Positions 1-10,700 of a stretch of 40,193 nucleotides of DNA are shown here, piece after piece; the stretch's first letter is position 1; each line of letters begins with the position of its first letter. Location: contig CACLKH010000008.1 of the NCBI GenBank assembly GCA_902607475.1, positions 1-40,193 on the forward strand. Reading direction: 5' to 3'. Source of the DNA: an uncultured Alphaproteobacteria bacterium. GTDB taxonomy: Bacteria; Pseudomonadota; Alphaproteobacteria; GCA-002720895. The position numbers were made by a program, and so were the translations under genes. The notes under the pieces were generated by a model. The model was not told the DNA's origin. It saw only the letters and a program-made list of their open reading frames with translations, and made no database searches.

Positions 1-2
1 TT

Positions 3-1517
3 GCAAGAAAAACTTGGATTGAAAGGAAATTTACTAAAAGACAAAGTAAAGATTTCTATAAAAAATATAAAAAGATTTTAAGAAAAAAAGATCATAATCA
101 AAGAATTGAAAGATTAACGTGGATTGGAAGAAACTATGAAGCAAGAAGAATGCTTCCTCTTATTGATAAGAGTAAAAGAAATTTATATTTTGCAAAAATT
201 GTTTTAAGAAGTAGAGCGGGAAATGCAGATCATGCAATATCTTTAGTAAACAGTAATCTATTAAATGATCAAGGCATGATATATGAAAGATTAAGATGGA
301 GAAGAAAAAGTAAATTATACAAAACAGCTTTTGAGTTGATAGAACATCTTCCAGATAATTTAAAATATGAAAAGAAATGGTGGTTTGAAATTTCAATTAT
401 AGTAAGAAAGTTAATTGAAAATAAAGAATATAAAAAAGCTTATAATTTAATAAAAGACTTCAGTTCAAAATCTACTGATTTACTTTCAGAATCAGAGTGG
501 TACGCAGGTTGGATTGCATATGAGTTTTTAAATTTAAATCATGAAATTTATATTAATCATTTTTTAAATTCTTATGAAAATACTACGCATAAAGGAGAAA
601 AGGCAAAGTCTGCATATTGGGTTGGCAAATCCTATGAAAAAATAAACAATAAAGAATTAAGTAATTTATGGTATGCAAATTCATCAAAATATGTAACGAA
701 ATTTTATGGGCAACTAAGTTTTGAGAAAATAAATAATAATAAACCTTTAATATCTAATGAAGAACTTTATGGAAAAAATCTCTTCATTAAAGATGATCTT
801 TATTTTGTTGAAAGTGATATATATAAAGCTAGTGAATTAATGTTAGCTAATGGAACAAGAAAAAATGCAAAAATATTTATTTCGCATTTAATAAACAAAA
901 GTGAAAGTCCGGGTCAACTACAAATAATAGCAAAGTTATCAAAAGATTTAGATAGATTAGATTTAGCAATCAAAGCAGCAAGGTATGCAGAAAAAAATAA
1001 TATTTACTTGTATCACTATGCTTATCCTTCGGCAAGTGATTTAGATATTTTCAATGACATTGAAAAAGAATTAGTATATGCGGTAATAAAGCAAGAAAGT
1101 GCTTTTGATCCTAAAGCTATAAGTAGAGTTGGTGCAAGAGGTATAATGCAAATAATGCCTGCTACTGGAAAAAAAATGTCAAAAAAATTGAAATTAAACT
1201 ATTCAAAAAAAAGATTAACAAGTGACGTGCAATATAACGCAAAAATTGGATCCTATTATTTGCATAGTTTAATAAAAGAATATGACTCATATTTACTAGC
1301 ACTTATCGGTTATAATGCTGGGCCGAGAAGAATAAAAAGATGGATAAAAAAATTTGGTGATCCAAGAAATAAAAATATAGATACAGCTAGTTGGATTGAA
1401 AAGATTCCAATTAAGGAAACAAGGTTATATGTAAAAATTGTTTTATCAAATTTGCAGGTTTATAGACAAAAAAATCAAAAGAGTAAAAATTTAAGTATTT
1501 TTTCAAAGAAAAATTGA
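3..1517 (+). CDS. slt: Lytic murein transglycosylase (SLT family), 5'-truncated by the window edge
   Basis: C-terminal SLT catalytic pattern (AVIKQESAFDPKAISRVGARGIMQIMPATGKKM ... ALIGYNAGPRRIKRW). The reading frame stays open upstream of the listed Met at 150, back to base 3 (ARKTWIERKFTKRQ...), so the gene starts outside the window. Confidence 0.9.
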   Translation, partial: ARKTWIERKFTKRQSKDFYKKYKKILRKKDHNQRIERLTWIGRNYEARRMLPLIDKSKRNLYFAKIVLRSRAGNADHAISLVNSNLLNDQGMIYERLRWRRKSKLYKTAFELIEHLPDNLKYEKKWWFEISIIVRKLIENKEYKKAYNLIKDFSSKSTDLLSESEWYAGWIAYEFLNLNHEIYINHFLNSYENTTHKGEKAKSAYWVGKSYEKINNKELSNLWYANSSKYVTKFYGQLSFEKINNNKPLISNEELYGKNLFIKDDLYFVESDIYKASELMLANGTRKNAKIFISHLINKSESPGQLQIIAKLSKDLDRLDLAIKAARYAEKNNIYLYHYAYPSASDLDIFNDIEKELVYAVIKQESAFDPKAISRVGARGIMQIMPATGKKMSKKLKLNYSKKRLTSDVQYNAKIGSYYLHSLIKEYDSYLLALIGYNAGPRRIKRWIKKFGDPRNKNIDTASWIEKIPIKETRLYVKIVLSNLQVYRQKNQKSKNLSIFSKKN

Positions 1518-2648
1518 ATTTAATTTTTTAATACCTTTAACAACATCCTTTTTTGGATATGAATAGCAGAAACGAACATATTTTTTTCCTTCAATAGAAT
1601 CAAAGTCAATACCAGGCGTTAAAACTAATCCATATTTTTTTAATAAACTTTTACATAGTTTTTGACTATCTTTGGATATTTTTGTTATATCAGCATATAA
1701 ATAAAAACTTCCCTCCGGTTTTATAACAGGTTGAAAACCAATTCTAGGTAAATTTTCGTATAACAAATGCATATTTTGCTCATAAGTTTTAACTATTTTT
1801 TTTAAATAACTATCATGATCTAGTGCAGAAATTGCTACATATTGAGATATTGTTGGAGGTGCTACAAATAAATTAGGTGCAAGATTTTTTATTGAAGAAT
1901 ATAAATTATCTGGACAAACAAGCCATCCAACACGCCAACCAGTTAAAAGAAAATATTTAGAGAAACTATTTATAATAATAGTTTGATTATTATACTTAAA
2001 AAAAGTATCAGAATTATTTGAAAAATCTATTCCATGGTAAATTTCATCAGCAATAATTCTGATATTATTTTTTTTACAAAATAAAGAAATTTTTTTTATC
2101 TCTTCTTTTTTTATAATTGCCCCGGTTGGGTTAAGTGGATTTGAAATTAATAATCCATTTATATTTTTATGTTTACAAATATTTTTAAAATTGTATTCAA
2201 AATTTTTTTTTGAATTACAAAAAATTGGTTTCATTTTAAGATCAAAAGCTTTTATCATATTTTTATATGCTGGGTAGTTCGGAACTGTGACGCCAATAGT
2301 ATCTCCCTTATCAAAAGCACTTAAAAAAGCTAATATAAAAGCACCTGAAGAACCAAATGTAATAATAATTCTATTAGGGTTGACTTTAGCTCTATATTTT
2401 TTTAAATAATAATTACTTATTTTCTTTTTCAACAAACTTAAGCCTAATGGACTTGTATAACTTACATTTGTTGTTTTTATTTTATTTAATGCTTGTTTAA
2501 ATGCAAAATTTGGCAATTTTGCTGTAGGCTGACCTGCTTCAAAATGTATAATTTCTTTTCCTCTTTTACTAAGAATTTGAGCTTCTTCAAACAAATCCAT
2601 TACTATGAAATTAGATACCTGACCTCTTTTTGATAAAAATTTATTCAT
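1503..2648 (-). CDS. Class I/II PLP-dependent aminotransferase (aspartate aminotransferase-like)
   Basis: Fold type I aminotransferase motifs: NPLNPTGAI, ADEIYHGIDF, SFSKYFLLTGWRVGW (PLP lysine), and C-terminal VRFCYS. Confidence 0.88.
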   Translation of the reverse strand: MNKFLSKRGQVSNFIVMDLFEEAQILSKRGKEIIHFEAGQPTAKLPNFAFKQALNKIKTTNVSYTSPLGLSLLKKKISNYYLKKYRAKVNPNRIIITFGSSGAFILAFLSAFDKGDTIGVTVPNYPAYKNMIKAFDLKMKPIFCNSKKNFEYNFKNICKHKNINGLLISNPLNPTGAIIKKEEIKKISLFCKKNNIRIIADEIYHGIDFSNNSDTFFKYNNQTIIINSFSKYFLLTGWRVGWLVCPDNLYSSIKNLAPNLFVAPPTISQYVAISALDHDSYLKKIVKTYEQNMHLLYENLPRIGFQPVIKPEGSFYLYADITKISKDSQKLCKSLLKKYGLVLTPGIDFDSIEGKKYVRFCYSYPKKDVVKGIKKLNSIFL

Positions 2649-2696
2649 AAAAAATAAAAAAAAAAAATAAAAAAAAATATACTATTAATAATCTAT

Positions 2697-4010
2697 ATGA
2701 AAAAGTTATTATTATTATTGTTTTTTTTATTTTCTATTTCATCCAATTCATTAGGATTTATTAGAGATTCAGAGATTGAAAATCTTATAAAAGAAATTGT
2801 TGGCCCAATCGCAGATGCGGCAGGACAAAAAAAAGAAAATTTAAAAATTTTTATTATAAATGATAATAAATTAAATGCATTTGTAACACCCGGACAAAAA
2901 ATCTTTATTTTTTCAGGTTTAATTACAAACTCAAAAAATGTAAATGCCCTTGAAGGAGTAATTGCCCATGAACTTGGACATATAACTGGAAGACATCATG
3001 TTAAAATATATGAACAACTTGAAAAAAGTAGAGCTATCACTTTAGCTGGTGTTATATTAGGAGGTGCTGTTTCTGCTCTGACTGGCGACGCAGATGCTGC
3101 TGCTGCTATAGCAGGAGGAGCAATAACAACATCCTCTAGATCTCTTTTAAGTTTTTCTAGAGTACAAGAAGGTTCTGCTGATCAAGCAGGTTTTTCATTT
3201 TTAAAAAATAGTGGAAAATCTTTATGTGGTATTATTAATTTCTTAGAACTTTTAGAAAATATGCAAGTTTCTTATCAAGAAAATGCTTATACACAATCAC
3301 ATCCTTTAACAAGGGAAAGAATAAGAGATGCAAAAAATGCAGCTAAAGATGAAAACTGTGAAATAAAAAATTCAGAATTATTAATTGATGAAAAATACAA
3401 ATTTGTTCAAGCAAAATTAATTGCTTTTACAGATCCGGAAAATACTTTAATTTCAATTAAAAATAATTCTAAATTTAATGATGATCAAAAAAATTATGCT
3501 TTAGCAATAGCTAATTATAAATCATTTAATTTAAAAAAAGGAAATGAATTAATAAATAAATTAATAAAAAAATATCCTTCTAACCCTTATTTTTATGAAT
3601 TAAAAGCTCAAATGCTTCGTGAAAATGGTTTTTTAAAAGAATCTTTAAATAACTATTTAATTGTAAATAAATTAATGCCGAATGATCCTTTAATACAAAT
3701 TGAATTAGCACATACACTGTTAAATCATGATTCAAAAAAAAATTTAGATAAAGCTATTCGAAATCTTGAAGAGGCAAAAAAAAAAGAACCTGAGAATAAT
3801 AAATTGTGGTATTTATTATCTGTAGCACAAGGAAAAAATTCAAAAATGGGTGAATCGAGGTATGCTTCTGCTTATTCATTTTATTTGAAAGGCGATGATG
3901 CAATGGCACTAAGTTTTATTGAAAGAGCAAAAAAAATTACAAAAAGAAATTCCTCAACATGGACTAAATTAATTAATTTAGAAAATAAAATTAATTTAAA
4001 AAAAAAATAA
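2697..4010 (+). CDS. M48 family periplasmic metalloprotease with C-terminal TPR-like repeats (BepA/YfgC-like)
   Basis: Signal peptide, HEXXH motif (VIAHELGHITGRHH), downstream EGSADQAG, TPR-like C-terminus. Confidence 0.88.
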   Translation: MKKLLLLLFFLFSISSNSLGFIRDSEIENLIKEIVGPIADAAGQKKENLKIFIINDNKLNAFVTPGQKIFIFSGLITNSKNVNALEGVIAHELGHITGRHHVKIYEQLEKSRAITLAGVILGGAVSALTGDADAAAAIAGGAITTSSRSLLSFSRVQEGSADQAGFSFLKNSGKSLCGIINFLELLENMQVSYQENAYTQSHPLTRERIRDAKNAAKDENCEIKNSELLIDEKYKFVQAKLIAFTDPENTLISIKNNSKFNDDQKNYALAIANYKSFNLKKGNELINKLIKKYPSNPYFYELKAQMLRENGFLKESLNNYLIVNKLMPNDPLIQIELAHTLLNHDSKKNLDKAIRNLEEAKKKEPENNKLWYLLSVAQGKNSKMGESRYASAYSFYLKGDDAMALSFIERAKKITKRNSSTWTKLINLENKINLKKK

Positions 4011-4072
4011 AGTTGATAAAGCAAGTTGTGTGGTAAAATTAATTTTTTGATTTATAGTATTTATTTTTTGAA

Positions 4073-4522
4073 ATGAAGAAAATTTTAGTTATAAACGGTC
4101 CTAATTTAAATTTATTAGGTGAAAGAGAGGTTGAGATTTATGGTAAAACTTCTTTAGAAGATATAGAAAATGAAACAAGAAAATTTGCTAAAATCAATAA
4201 GATAGATGTAGAATTTAAACAAAGTAATGAAGAATCAGAAATTATTAATTGGATTCAAGGTTGTATGAAAAACAACTACAAAGGTTTATTAATTAATGCA
4301 GGCGCCTATACTCATACTTCTATAGCAATATTTGATGCGCTAAAAGCAATTAAAATTCCAATTGTGGAAATTCATTTATCTAATATACATAAAAGAGAAG
4401 AATTTAGAAAAAAATCATTTATTTCTGAAGTAGCAGACGGAGTTATTTTTGGATTTGGTTCTTATAGCTACATTTTAGCAATAATGGCTATAAATAATTT
4501 ATTAACAAATAAAAATGATTAA
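4073..4522 (+). CDS. aroQ: Type II 3-dehydroquinate dehydratase
   Basis: ILVINGPNLNLLGEREVEIYG N-terminus, LLINAGAYTHTSIAIFDAL, VEIHLSNIHKREEFR. Confidence 0.95.
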   Translation: MKKILVINGPNLNLLGEREVEIYGKTSLEDIENETRKFAKINKIDVEFKQSNEESEIINWIQGCMKNNYKGLLINAGAYTHTSIAIFDALKAIKIPIVEIHLSNIHKREEFRKKSFISEVADGVIFGFGSYSYILAIMAINNLLTNKND

Positions 4523-4904
4523 AGATTTAAACGATAAAAATCTATTAAAAAATTTATTAAAAGCTGTAAAAGAGCTTACTAAAGTTTTAAAAGAAACTAA
4601 TTTTTCAAAAAAAAATGAAAATAATGATAATCAAGGACAAATTGTAACTAAAAGAATACAAATTAAACACAATAATGCCTTAACATCTCCAATGGTGGGA
4701 ACTGTATATTTGTCACCAGAACCTAAAGCAAAGCCTTTTGTGCAACAAGGCCAAAATGTAAAAAAGAATGACACTTTATTAGTTATTGAAGCAATGAAAA
4801 CATTTAATCCGATAAAAGCTCAAAAATCAGGGAAGGTTGAAAAGATTTTAGTTAATGATGCTGAACCTGTTGAGTACGGACAACCATTAATTGTAATCAA
4901 ATAA
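4515..4904 (+). CDS. accB: Acetyl-CoA carboxylase biotin carboxyl carrier protein
   Basis: Biotinyl-lysine motif VIEAMKTFNPIKA with lipoyl/biotinyl fold ending; directly upstream of accC; 8-bp overlap with aroQ. Confidence 0.93.
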   Translation: MIKDLNDKNLLKNLLKAVKELTKVLKETNFSKKNENNDNQGQIVTKRIQIKHNNALTSPMVGTVYLSPEPKAKPFVQQGQNVKKNDTLLVIEAMKTFNPIKAQKSGKVEKILVNDAEPVEYGQPLIVIK

Positions 4905-4913
4905 TTTAAATTA

Positions 4914-6257
4914 ATGTTCAAAAAAATTTTAATAGCAAATAGAGGAGAAATTGCATTACGAATTGTAAGAACTTGTAGAGATCTTGGAATTAAAACTGTA
5001 GCAGTGCATTCTTTAATTGACAAAGACTCAATGCATGTAAGACTTGCAGATGAAGCAATTTGTATAGGAAAATCTTCGATAAAAGATAGTTATTTAAATT
5101 CATTTGCAATTTTGTCGGCAGCAGAAATAACTAACTCTGATGCTATCCATCCAGGAGCGGGTTTTTTTTCGGAAAATTACGAGTTTGCTTCAATGGTAAA
5201 AAAACACAAAATAAATTTTATTGGCCCAACAACTGAACAAATTAAAAGTTTTGGTGACAAAATAACTGCCAAAAAATTAATGAAAAAAAATAAATTCCCT
5301 GTAATACCTGGGTCAGATAATTATTTAAAATCTATTGATGAAGCAATAATGATTGCAAAAAAAATTGGCTATCCTGTGATATTAAAAGCTGGTTCAGGTG
5401 GAGGCGGTAAAGGTATAAGGGTAATAAAAAATCGAAAAGAATTAATAGCAAACTTCACTATTGTAAAACAAGAAGTCAAAAATTCTTTTGGAAATGAAAA
5501 TATTTATTTAGAAAAATTTTTTGACAATCCTAGGCACATAGAAATTCAAATAGTTGCTGATAAAGGAGGTAATATTGTTCATTTAGGAGAAAGAGATTGT
5601 TCGATACAAAGAAATAAACAAAAAATTATTGAAGAAACGCCCTCTCCTACTTTATCAAATTCTGAAAGAAAAAAGATTTGCGCTTTAGTTATTAAAACAA
5701 TTAAAAAAATTGGCTATGAAAGTTTAGGAACTGTTGAATTGTTATATAAAAATAAAAAATTTTATTTTATGGAAATGAATACTAGAGTTCAAATAGAACA
5801 CACTATAACTGAAAGAATAACTGGGATAGATTTAATAAAACAACAAATTAAAATTGCAGCAGGGCAAAAAATAAGTTTTAAACAAAAAGATGTACAATTT
5901 TCTGGCCATTCAATTCAATGTAGAATAAATGCAGAAGATCCTCATAGCTTCATACCTTCTCCAGGAAGAATAGAGGAGTATCACTCGCCTGGCGGGCCAG
6001 GAGTTAGAATAGATTCTGCTTTGTATGCAGGCTGTATTGTTCCTCATCAATATGATAATTTAATTTCAAAAATAATAATTTATTCAAGAAATAGAGATGA
6101 AGCTATTTTACGACTCAAAAGATGTTTGATTGAATATGTAATAAACGGTGTAAAAACAAATATTCCTTTACATCTAAAAATTTTAAACAGTAAAGATTAT
6201 ATTAGAGGCAATTATCACATAAATTGGCTAGATAAATTTTTATCTATTAATTATTAA
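4914..6257 (+). CDS. accC: Acetyl-CoA carboxylase, biotin carboxylase subunit
   Basis: FKKILIANRGEIALRIVRTCRDLGI, GGGGKGIRV ATP-grasp loop, MEMNTRVQIEHTITE. Confidence 0.96.
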   Translation: MFKKILIANRGEIALRIVRTCRDLGIKTVAVHSLIDKDSMHVRLADEAICIGKSSIKDSYLNSFAILSAAEITNSDAIHPGAGFFSENYEFASMVKKHKINFIGPTTEQIKSFGDKITAKKLMKKNKFPVIPGSDNYLKSIDEAIMIAKKIGYPVILKAGSGGGGKGIRVIKNRKELIANFTIVKQEVKNSFGNENIYLEKFFDNPRHIEIQIVADKGGNIVHLGERDCSIQRNKQKIIEETPSPTLSNSERKKICALVIKTIKKIGYESLGTVELLYKNKKFYFMEMNTRVQIEHTITERITGIDLIKQQIKIAAGQKISFKQKDVQFSGHSIQCRINAEDPHSFIPSPGRIEEYHSPGGPGVRIDSALYAGCIVPHQYDNLISKIIIYSRNRDEAILRLKRCLIEYVINGVKTNIPLHLKILNSKDYIRGNYHINWLDKFLSINY

Positions 6258-6905
6258 ATGAACATTAATGAAGAAACAATTCTTAAGAGTTACTCTTTGG
6301 GTATATTCCCGATGTCAGAAAGTTTTGACGACCCAAATATATATTGGATTAATCCAAAAAAAAGAGGCGTGATTCCTATAAATGATTTTAAAATTTCAAA
6401 AAATTTAAGAAAAGAAATTAAAAAAAAAAAATTTGTAATAACAATTAATAAAGATTTCAATGGAGTTATTAAAAATTGTGCAAAAAAAACAAAAAACAGA
6501 CCATCGACGTGGATTAATAAAGAAATAATTAAATTATATTCGAATCTTCATAAAATAGGTCATGCGCATTCAATAGAGGCTTGGTATAAAAATAAGTTAG
6601 TAGGAGGCCTTTATGGTGTTTCATTAGGTTCTGCTTTTTTTGGAGAAAGTATGTTTAGCATTATGTCTAACTCTAGCAAAATATGTCTGATATTTTTGAT
6701 AGCTAATCTTAAAATTAAAAAATTTACATTATTAGATACTCAATTTGTTAACCCTCATTTAACAAAACTTGGTGCGGTAGAAATATCAAGAAAGAAATAT
6801 TTAAAAATGTTAGGAAATTCACTGAAAAAAAACGTAAATTTTAATAAAAAAATTTCTCAGTCCTCAATATACGATATCATACAATCTATGACCCAAACAT
6901 CATAA
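6258..6905 (+). CDS. aat: Leucyl/phenylalanyl-tRNA--protein transferase
   Basis: YSLGIFPMSESFDDPNIYWINPKKRGVIP and LVGGLYGVSLGSAFFGESMFS are typical of Aat. Confidence 0.93.
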   Translation: MNINEETILKSYSLGIFPMSESFDDPNIYWINPKKRGVIPINDFKISKNLRKEIKKKKFVITINKDFNGVIKNCAKKTKNRPSTWINKEIIKLYSNLHKIGHAHSIEAWYKNKLVGGLYGVSLGSAFFGESMFSIMSNSSKICLIFLIANLKIKKFTLLDTQFVNPHLTKLGAVEISRKKYLKMLGNSLKKNVNFNKKISQSSIYDIIQSMTQTS

Positions 6906-7255
6906 ACAGCATGATCTACAGCTGATATCGAAGGACTAGAAGAAAACATCCAGCCACTAAAAATTTTTTTTTCTTCTTTATCAAATTTTTTATCCCAAAT
7001 CTGAATAAATGCTGAGTTTTCTGGCGGGTCTTCAGGCAAAGATGCTTTGCAGGTACTAACAATAATTTTTAAAGTTCCAAAGTAGGTTTCTTCATTATCT
7101 TCAATTTTTATTTTAGATATTTTACCACTAACCTTATTCAAAGCTCCTAGAATAGTTGTTGAATTAACTATATTTGAATAAAAGATAAAAATAGTAAGTA
7201 TAAAAAAAAAAAAATATTTTTTTTTATTTTTTTTTATCTGGTGTCCATGATTCAT
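6857..7255 (-). CDS. DUF2155-family exported protein
   Basis: N-terminal hydrophobic segment; ALNKVSGKISKIKI ... FGTLKIIVSTCKAS ... IFSGWMFSSSPSISAVDHAVYDVWVIDC matches the DUF2155 pattern next to accBC-aat in alphaproteobacteria. Confidence 0.8.
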   Translation of the reverse strand: MNHGHQIKKNKKKYFFFFILTIFIFYSNIVNSTTILGALNKVSGKISKIKIEDNEETYFGTLKIIVSTCKASLPEDPPENSAFIQIWDKKFDKEEKKIFSGWMFSSSPSISAVDHAVYDVWVIDCMISYIED

Positions 7256-7592
7256 AATTCTTAATTCTCTTAATTTTTCTTTCTTTATTCAGAATGTGTC
7301 CAGTAGGTAAATATGCTTTTTCTGTACCTGTAAGATTTGGAGAAATCTTTTTCTGCCAATAAAAATTCTTTTTAGTTTTAAAATTAGGTACTTCTACTAT
7401 AACATGATGTAACCAAGCTTGCCAAATTGGTTCTAATTTTGTTGGGTCATTATCTTTTTTATACAAGACCCATCTTCTTTCTTTTTTAACACCGTGGCTA
7501 ATATTAGATTTGTAATATTTATTGCCATCTTGATCTTTTCCTACTAAATTACCTCTAAAAATTGTATATAAATATAAAGAAATATTTTTCAT
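7224..7592 (-). CDS. NADH:ubiquinone oxidoreductase NDUFA12-family protein
   Basis: GNLVGKDQDGNKYYKS ... RRWVLYKKDNDPTKLEPIWQAWLHH and C-terminal NYESWTPDKKK; usual genomic neighbourhood. Confidence 0.85.
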   Translation of the reverse strand: MKNISLYLYTIFRGNLVGKDQDGNKYYKSNISHGVKKERRWVLYKKDNDPTKLEPIWQAWLHHVIVEVPNFKTKKNFYWQKKISPNLTGTEKAYLPTGHILNKERKIKRIKNYESWTPDKKK

Positions 7593-7662
7593 TCTTCTAA
7601 TAATCTAAAAATAGCAAAAAAAATAAAAAAAATATTTTTTTTCTTGAAAAGTATGTTATAAC

Positions 7663-7711
7663 TATCAACATATAGTTGTATATGTTAACTACACCATACT
7701 ATATGTAGTAG
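7663..7711 (+). promoter_or_regulatory. Candidate pair of NrdR boxes upstream of nrdJ
   Basis: Two 16-mers, 7663-7678 (TATCAACATATAGTTG) and 7696-7711 (ATACTATATGTAGTAG). Each core (CAACATATAG, CTATATGTAG) matches the NrdR core CWATATATWG at 9 of 10 positions. They sit 33 bp apart, about three helical turns, just before a B12-dependent RNR gene. Confidence 0.6.
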
Positions 7712-7732
7712 TTATCTATTATATTATAATTT

Positions 7733-10700
7733 ATGAAAATTGAAAGAAAGTTTACTAAAGAGGGTGAATCTCCCTACAACGGAGTAACCTTTAAAAAAGT
7801 TAAATCTGAGATTAGAAATCCTGATGGTTCTTTAATATTTAAATTAGATGATGTTGAAGTCCCTATTAAATGGTCTCAAGTGGCAACAGATATAATTGCA
7901 CAAAAATATTTTAGAAAAAAAGGAGTGCCTAAATATCTAATAAAAATATCTGAAAAAAATATACCAAATTGGCTTTCAAGAAGTATGCCGGATGAAAATA
8001 AATTAAAAAAAATTCCTGAAAAAGAAAGATTTATCGCTGAAACTTCCTCTAAACAAGTTTTTGATAGAATTGCTGGTACTTGGACGTATTGGGGTTGGAA
8101 AGGTAAGTATTTTAATACTGAAGATGATGCTAAGACTTTTTATGATGAATTAAGATTTATTTTGTGTCAACAAATAGCCGCTCCTAATTCACCCCAATGG
8201 TTTAATACAGGGTTAAACTGGGCGTATGGTATTAATGGCCCAGCTCAAGGACATTTTTATGTAGACAATAAATCAGGGAAATTAAACTTATCAGAAACTG
8301 CGTATGAACATCCTCAACCACACGCTTGTTTTATTCAAAACGTAAGTGATGATCTTGTTAATGAAGGGGGAATAATGGATTTATGGGTAAAAGAAGCAAG
8401 GCTATTTAAGTATGGATCTGGAACTGGAAGTAATTTCTCCCGATTAAGAGGAGATGGGGAAAATTTATCAGGCGGTGGAAAATCATCAGGTTTAATGAGT
8501 TTCTTAAGAATTGGAGATAGATCAGCTGGGGCTATAAAATCTGGTGGCACTACTAGAAGGGCAGCAAAAATGGTAGTTGTTGATGTAGATCACCCAGATA
8601 TAGAAGATTTTGTTAATTGGAAAGTAAAAGAAGAACAAAAAGTTGCATCTTTAGTCGTGGGATCTAAAATTTGCGAAAAACATTTAAATGAAATAATGGA
8701 GGCTTGCTGGAATAATGAATTTGATGATGAAAAAAGATTCGATCCTAAAAAAAATTTAGTTTTAAAAGGAAAAATAATAGATGCAAAAAAGTCAATGGTT
8801 CCAGAAAATTATATTCAAAGAATATTAGAATTTGCAAAACAAGGATTTAAATCCTTAAAATTTCAAACATATGATACTGATTGGGATTCTGAAGCATATC
8901 TTACTGTTTCAGGACAAAATTCAAATAATTCTGTAAGAGTAACTAATGATTTTTTAAATTCCGTTTTAGAAAACAAAGAATGGAATCTTATTAGAAGAAC
9001 TGATCAAAAAATTCATAGATCAATTAATGCAAAAGATCTTTGGGAAAAAATAGGTTACGCAGCTTGGTCATGTGCAGATCCAGGAATACAATATGATACC
9101 ACAATTAATGAATGGCATACGTGCCCTAAAAGTGGAAGAATAAATGCCTCTAATCCCTGCTCTGAGTATATGTTTCTTGATAATACTGCATGCAACCTAG
9201 CTTCTATAAATTTAATTGAATTTTTGGATCATAATGGAAAATTTCAAATAGAAAATTTCAAACACACAATAAAACTTTTTACAATTGTATTAGAAATTTC
9301 AGTAATGATGGCTCAATTTCCTTCAAAAGAAATTGCTGAACTTTCTTATGAATTTAGAACTTTGGGTCTTGGGTATGCAAATATAGGAGGTTTACTGATG
9401 CAACAAGGATATAGTTATGATAGCAATGAAGGAAGAGCAATTTGTGCATCTATAACTGCTTTAATGACTGGTGAGTCATATAATATTTCTTCTAAAATAG
9501 CAAAGGAACTCGGTTCATTTAAGAAATTTAAAGATAATAGAAAAGATATGCTAAGAGTAATTAGCAATCACAGGTTAGCAGCCCATGGTGAAAAAAATAA
9601 TTATGAAAATTTATCAATTCTTCCAGTACCAATAGAAAAAGATCATTGTCCAGATAAAGAATTAGTTTTCGCTGCAAAGAAATCTTGGGATGATGCTTTA
9701 AATAATGGAGAAAAGTACGGATTCAGAAATGCACAAACAACAGTAATTGCGCCCACTGGTACAATTGGTCTTGTCATGGATTGTGATACAACAGGTATTG
9801 AACCTGATTTTTCAACGATAAAATTTAAAAAACTAGCTGGGGGAGGCTATTTTAAAATTATTAATAGATTAATACCTATTTCTCTAAAAAATCTTGGTTA
9901 TAGTAAATTTCAGATTGATGAAATAACTAAATATGCTGTTGGAAATGGTACGTTAGAAAATTGTAAAACAATTAATCATAAAACTTTAAAAGAAAAAGGT
10001 TTTACAAGTGAAATATTAAAAAAGATTGAAATAAAATTAAGAAACGCTTTTGATATAAAATTTATTTTTAACAAATTTATTATCGGTGAAGATTTTTGTA
10101 TAAATAATTTAAAATTAAAATCTGAAAATTTAAATGATCCATCTTTCAATATGCTTGAGCATTTGGGTTTCAGTGAAAATGAAATAGATGATGCAAATAC
10201 ATATTGTTGTGGATCAATGACATTGGAAAAAGCGCCACATATAAAAGAAGAGCATTTACCAATATTTGATTGTGCCAACCCTTGTGGAAAAATTGGAAAA
10301 CGTTTTTTATCAACTGAAAGCCATATTAAAATGATGGCTGCTGCGCAACCATTTATTTCTGGTGCAATTTCAAAAACAATCAACATGCCTAATAAAGCAA
10401 CTATTAAAGAATGTAAAAACTCTTATATACAATCTTGGAAATTAGGGCTAAAAGCTAATGCACTTTATAGAGACGGATCAAAATTATCCCAACCACTAAG
10501 CTCTGCTATTATTGAAGAGGAAGAACTGAAAGAAGAAAGTTCTCCAAAAGAAAAAACTATGCATGCAGCAGAAAAAATCGCTCAAGATTATGTAAAAGAA
10601 ATTGTAAGAACAAAAAGAAGTAGATTACCTGATAGAAGAAAAGGTTACACACAAAAAGCAATTGTTGCTGGACATAAAGTTTATTTAAGAACTGGAGAAT

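Noticed and set aside
2649-2696. Long A-rich tract between the aminotransferase and M48 protease genes
   Set aside because: Ordinary low-complexity AT spacer in this genome; no stem-loop or repeat unit seen.
7593-7732. Possible cobalamin riboswitch before the B12-dependent nrdJ
   Set aside because: No recognisable B12-box and the spacer is too short and AT-rich for the full aptamer; NrdR-like palindromes explain the structure better.
9976-10386. 136-aa minus-strand ORF inside nrdJ
   Set aside because: Antisense to an intact nrdJ frame with no recognisable domain.
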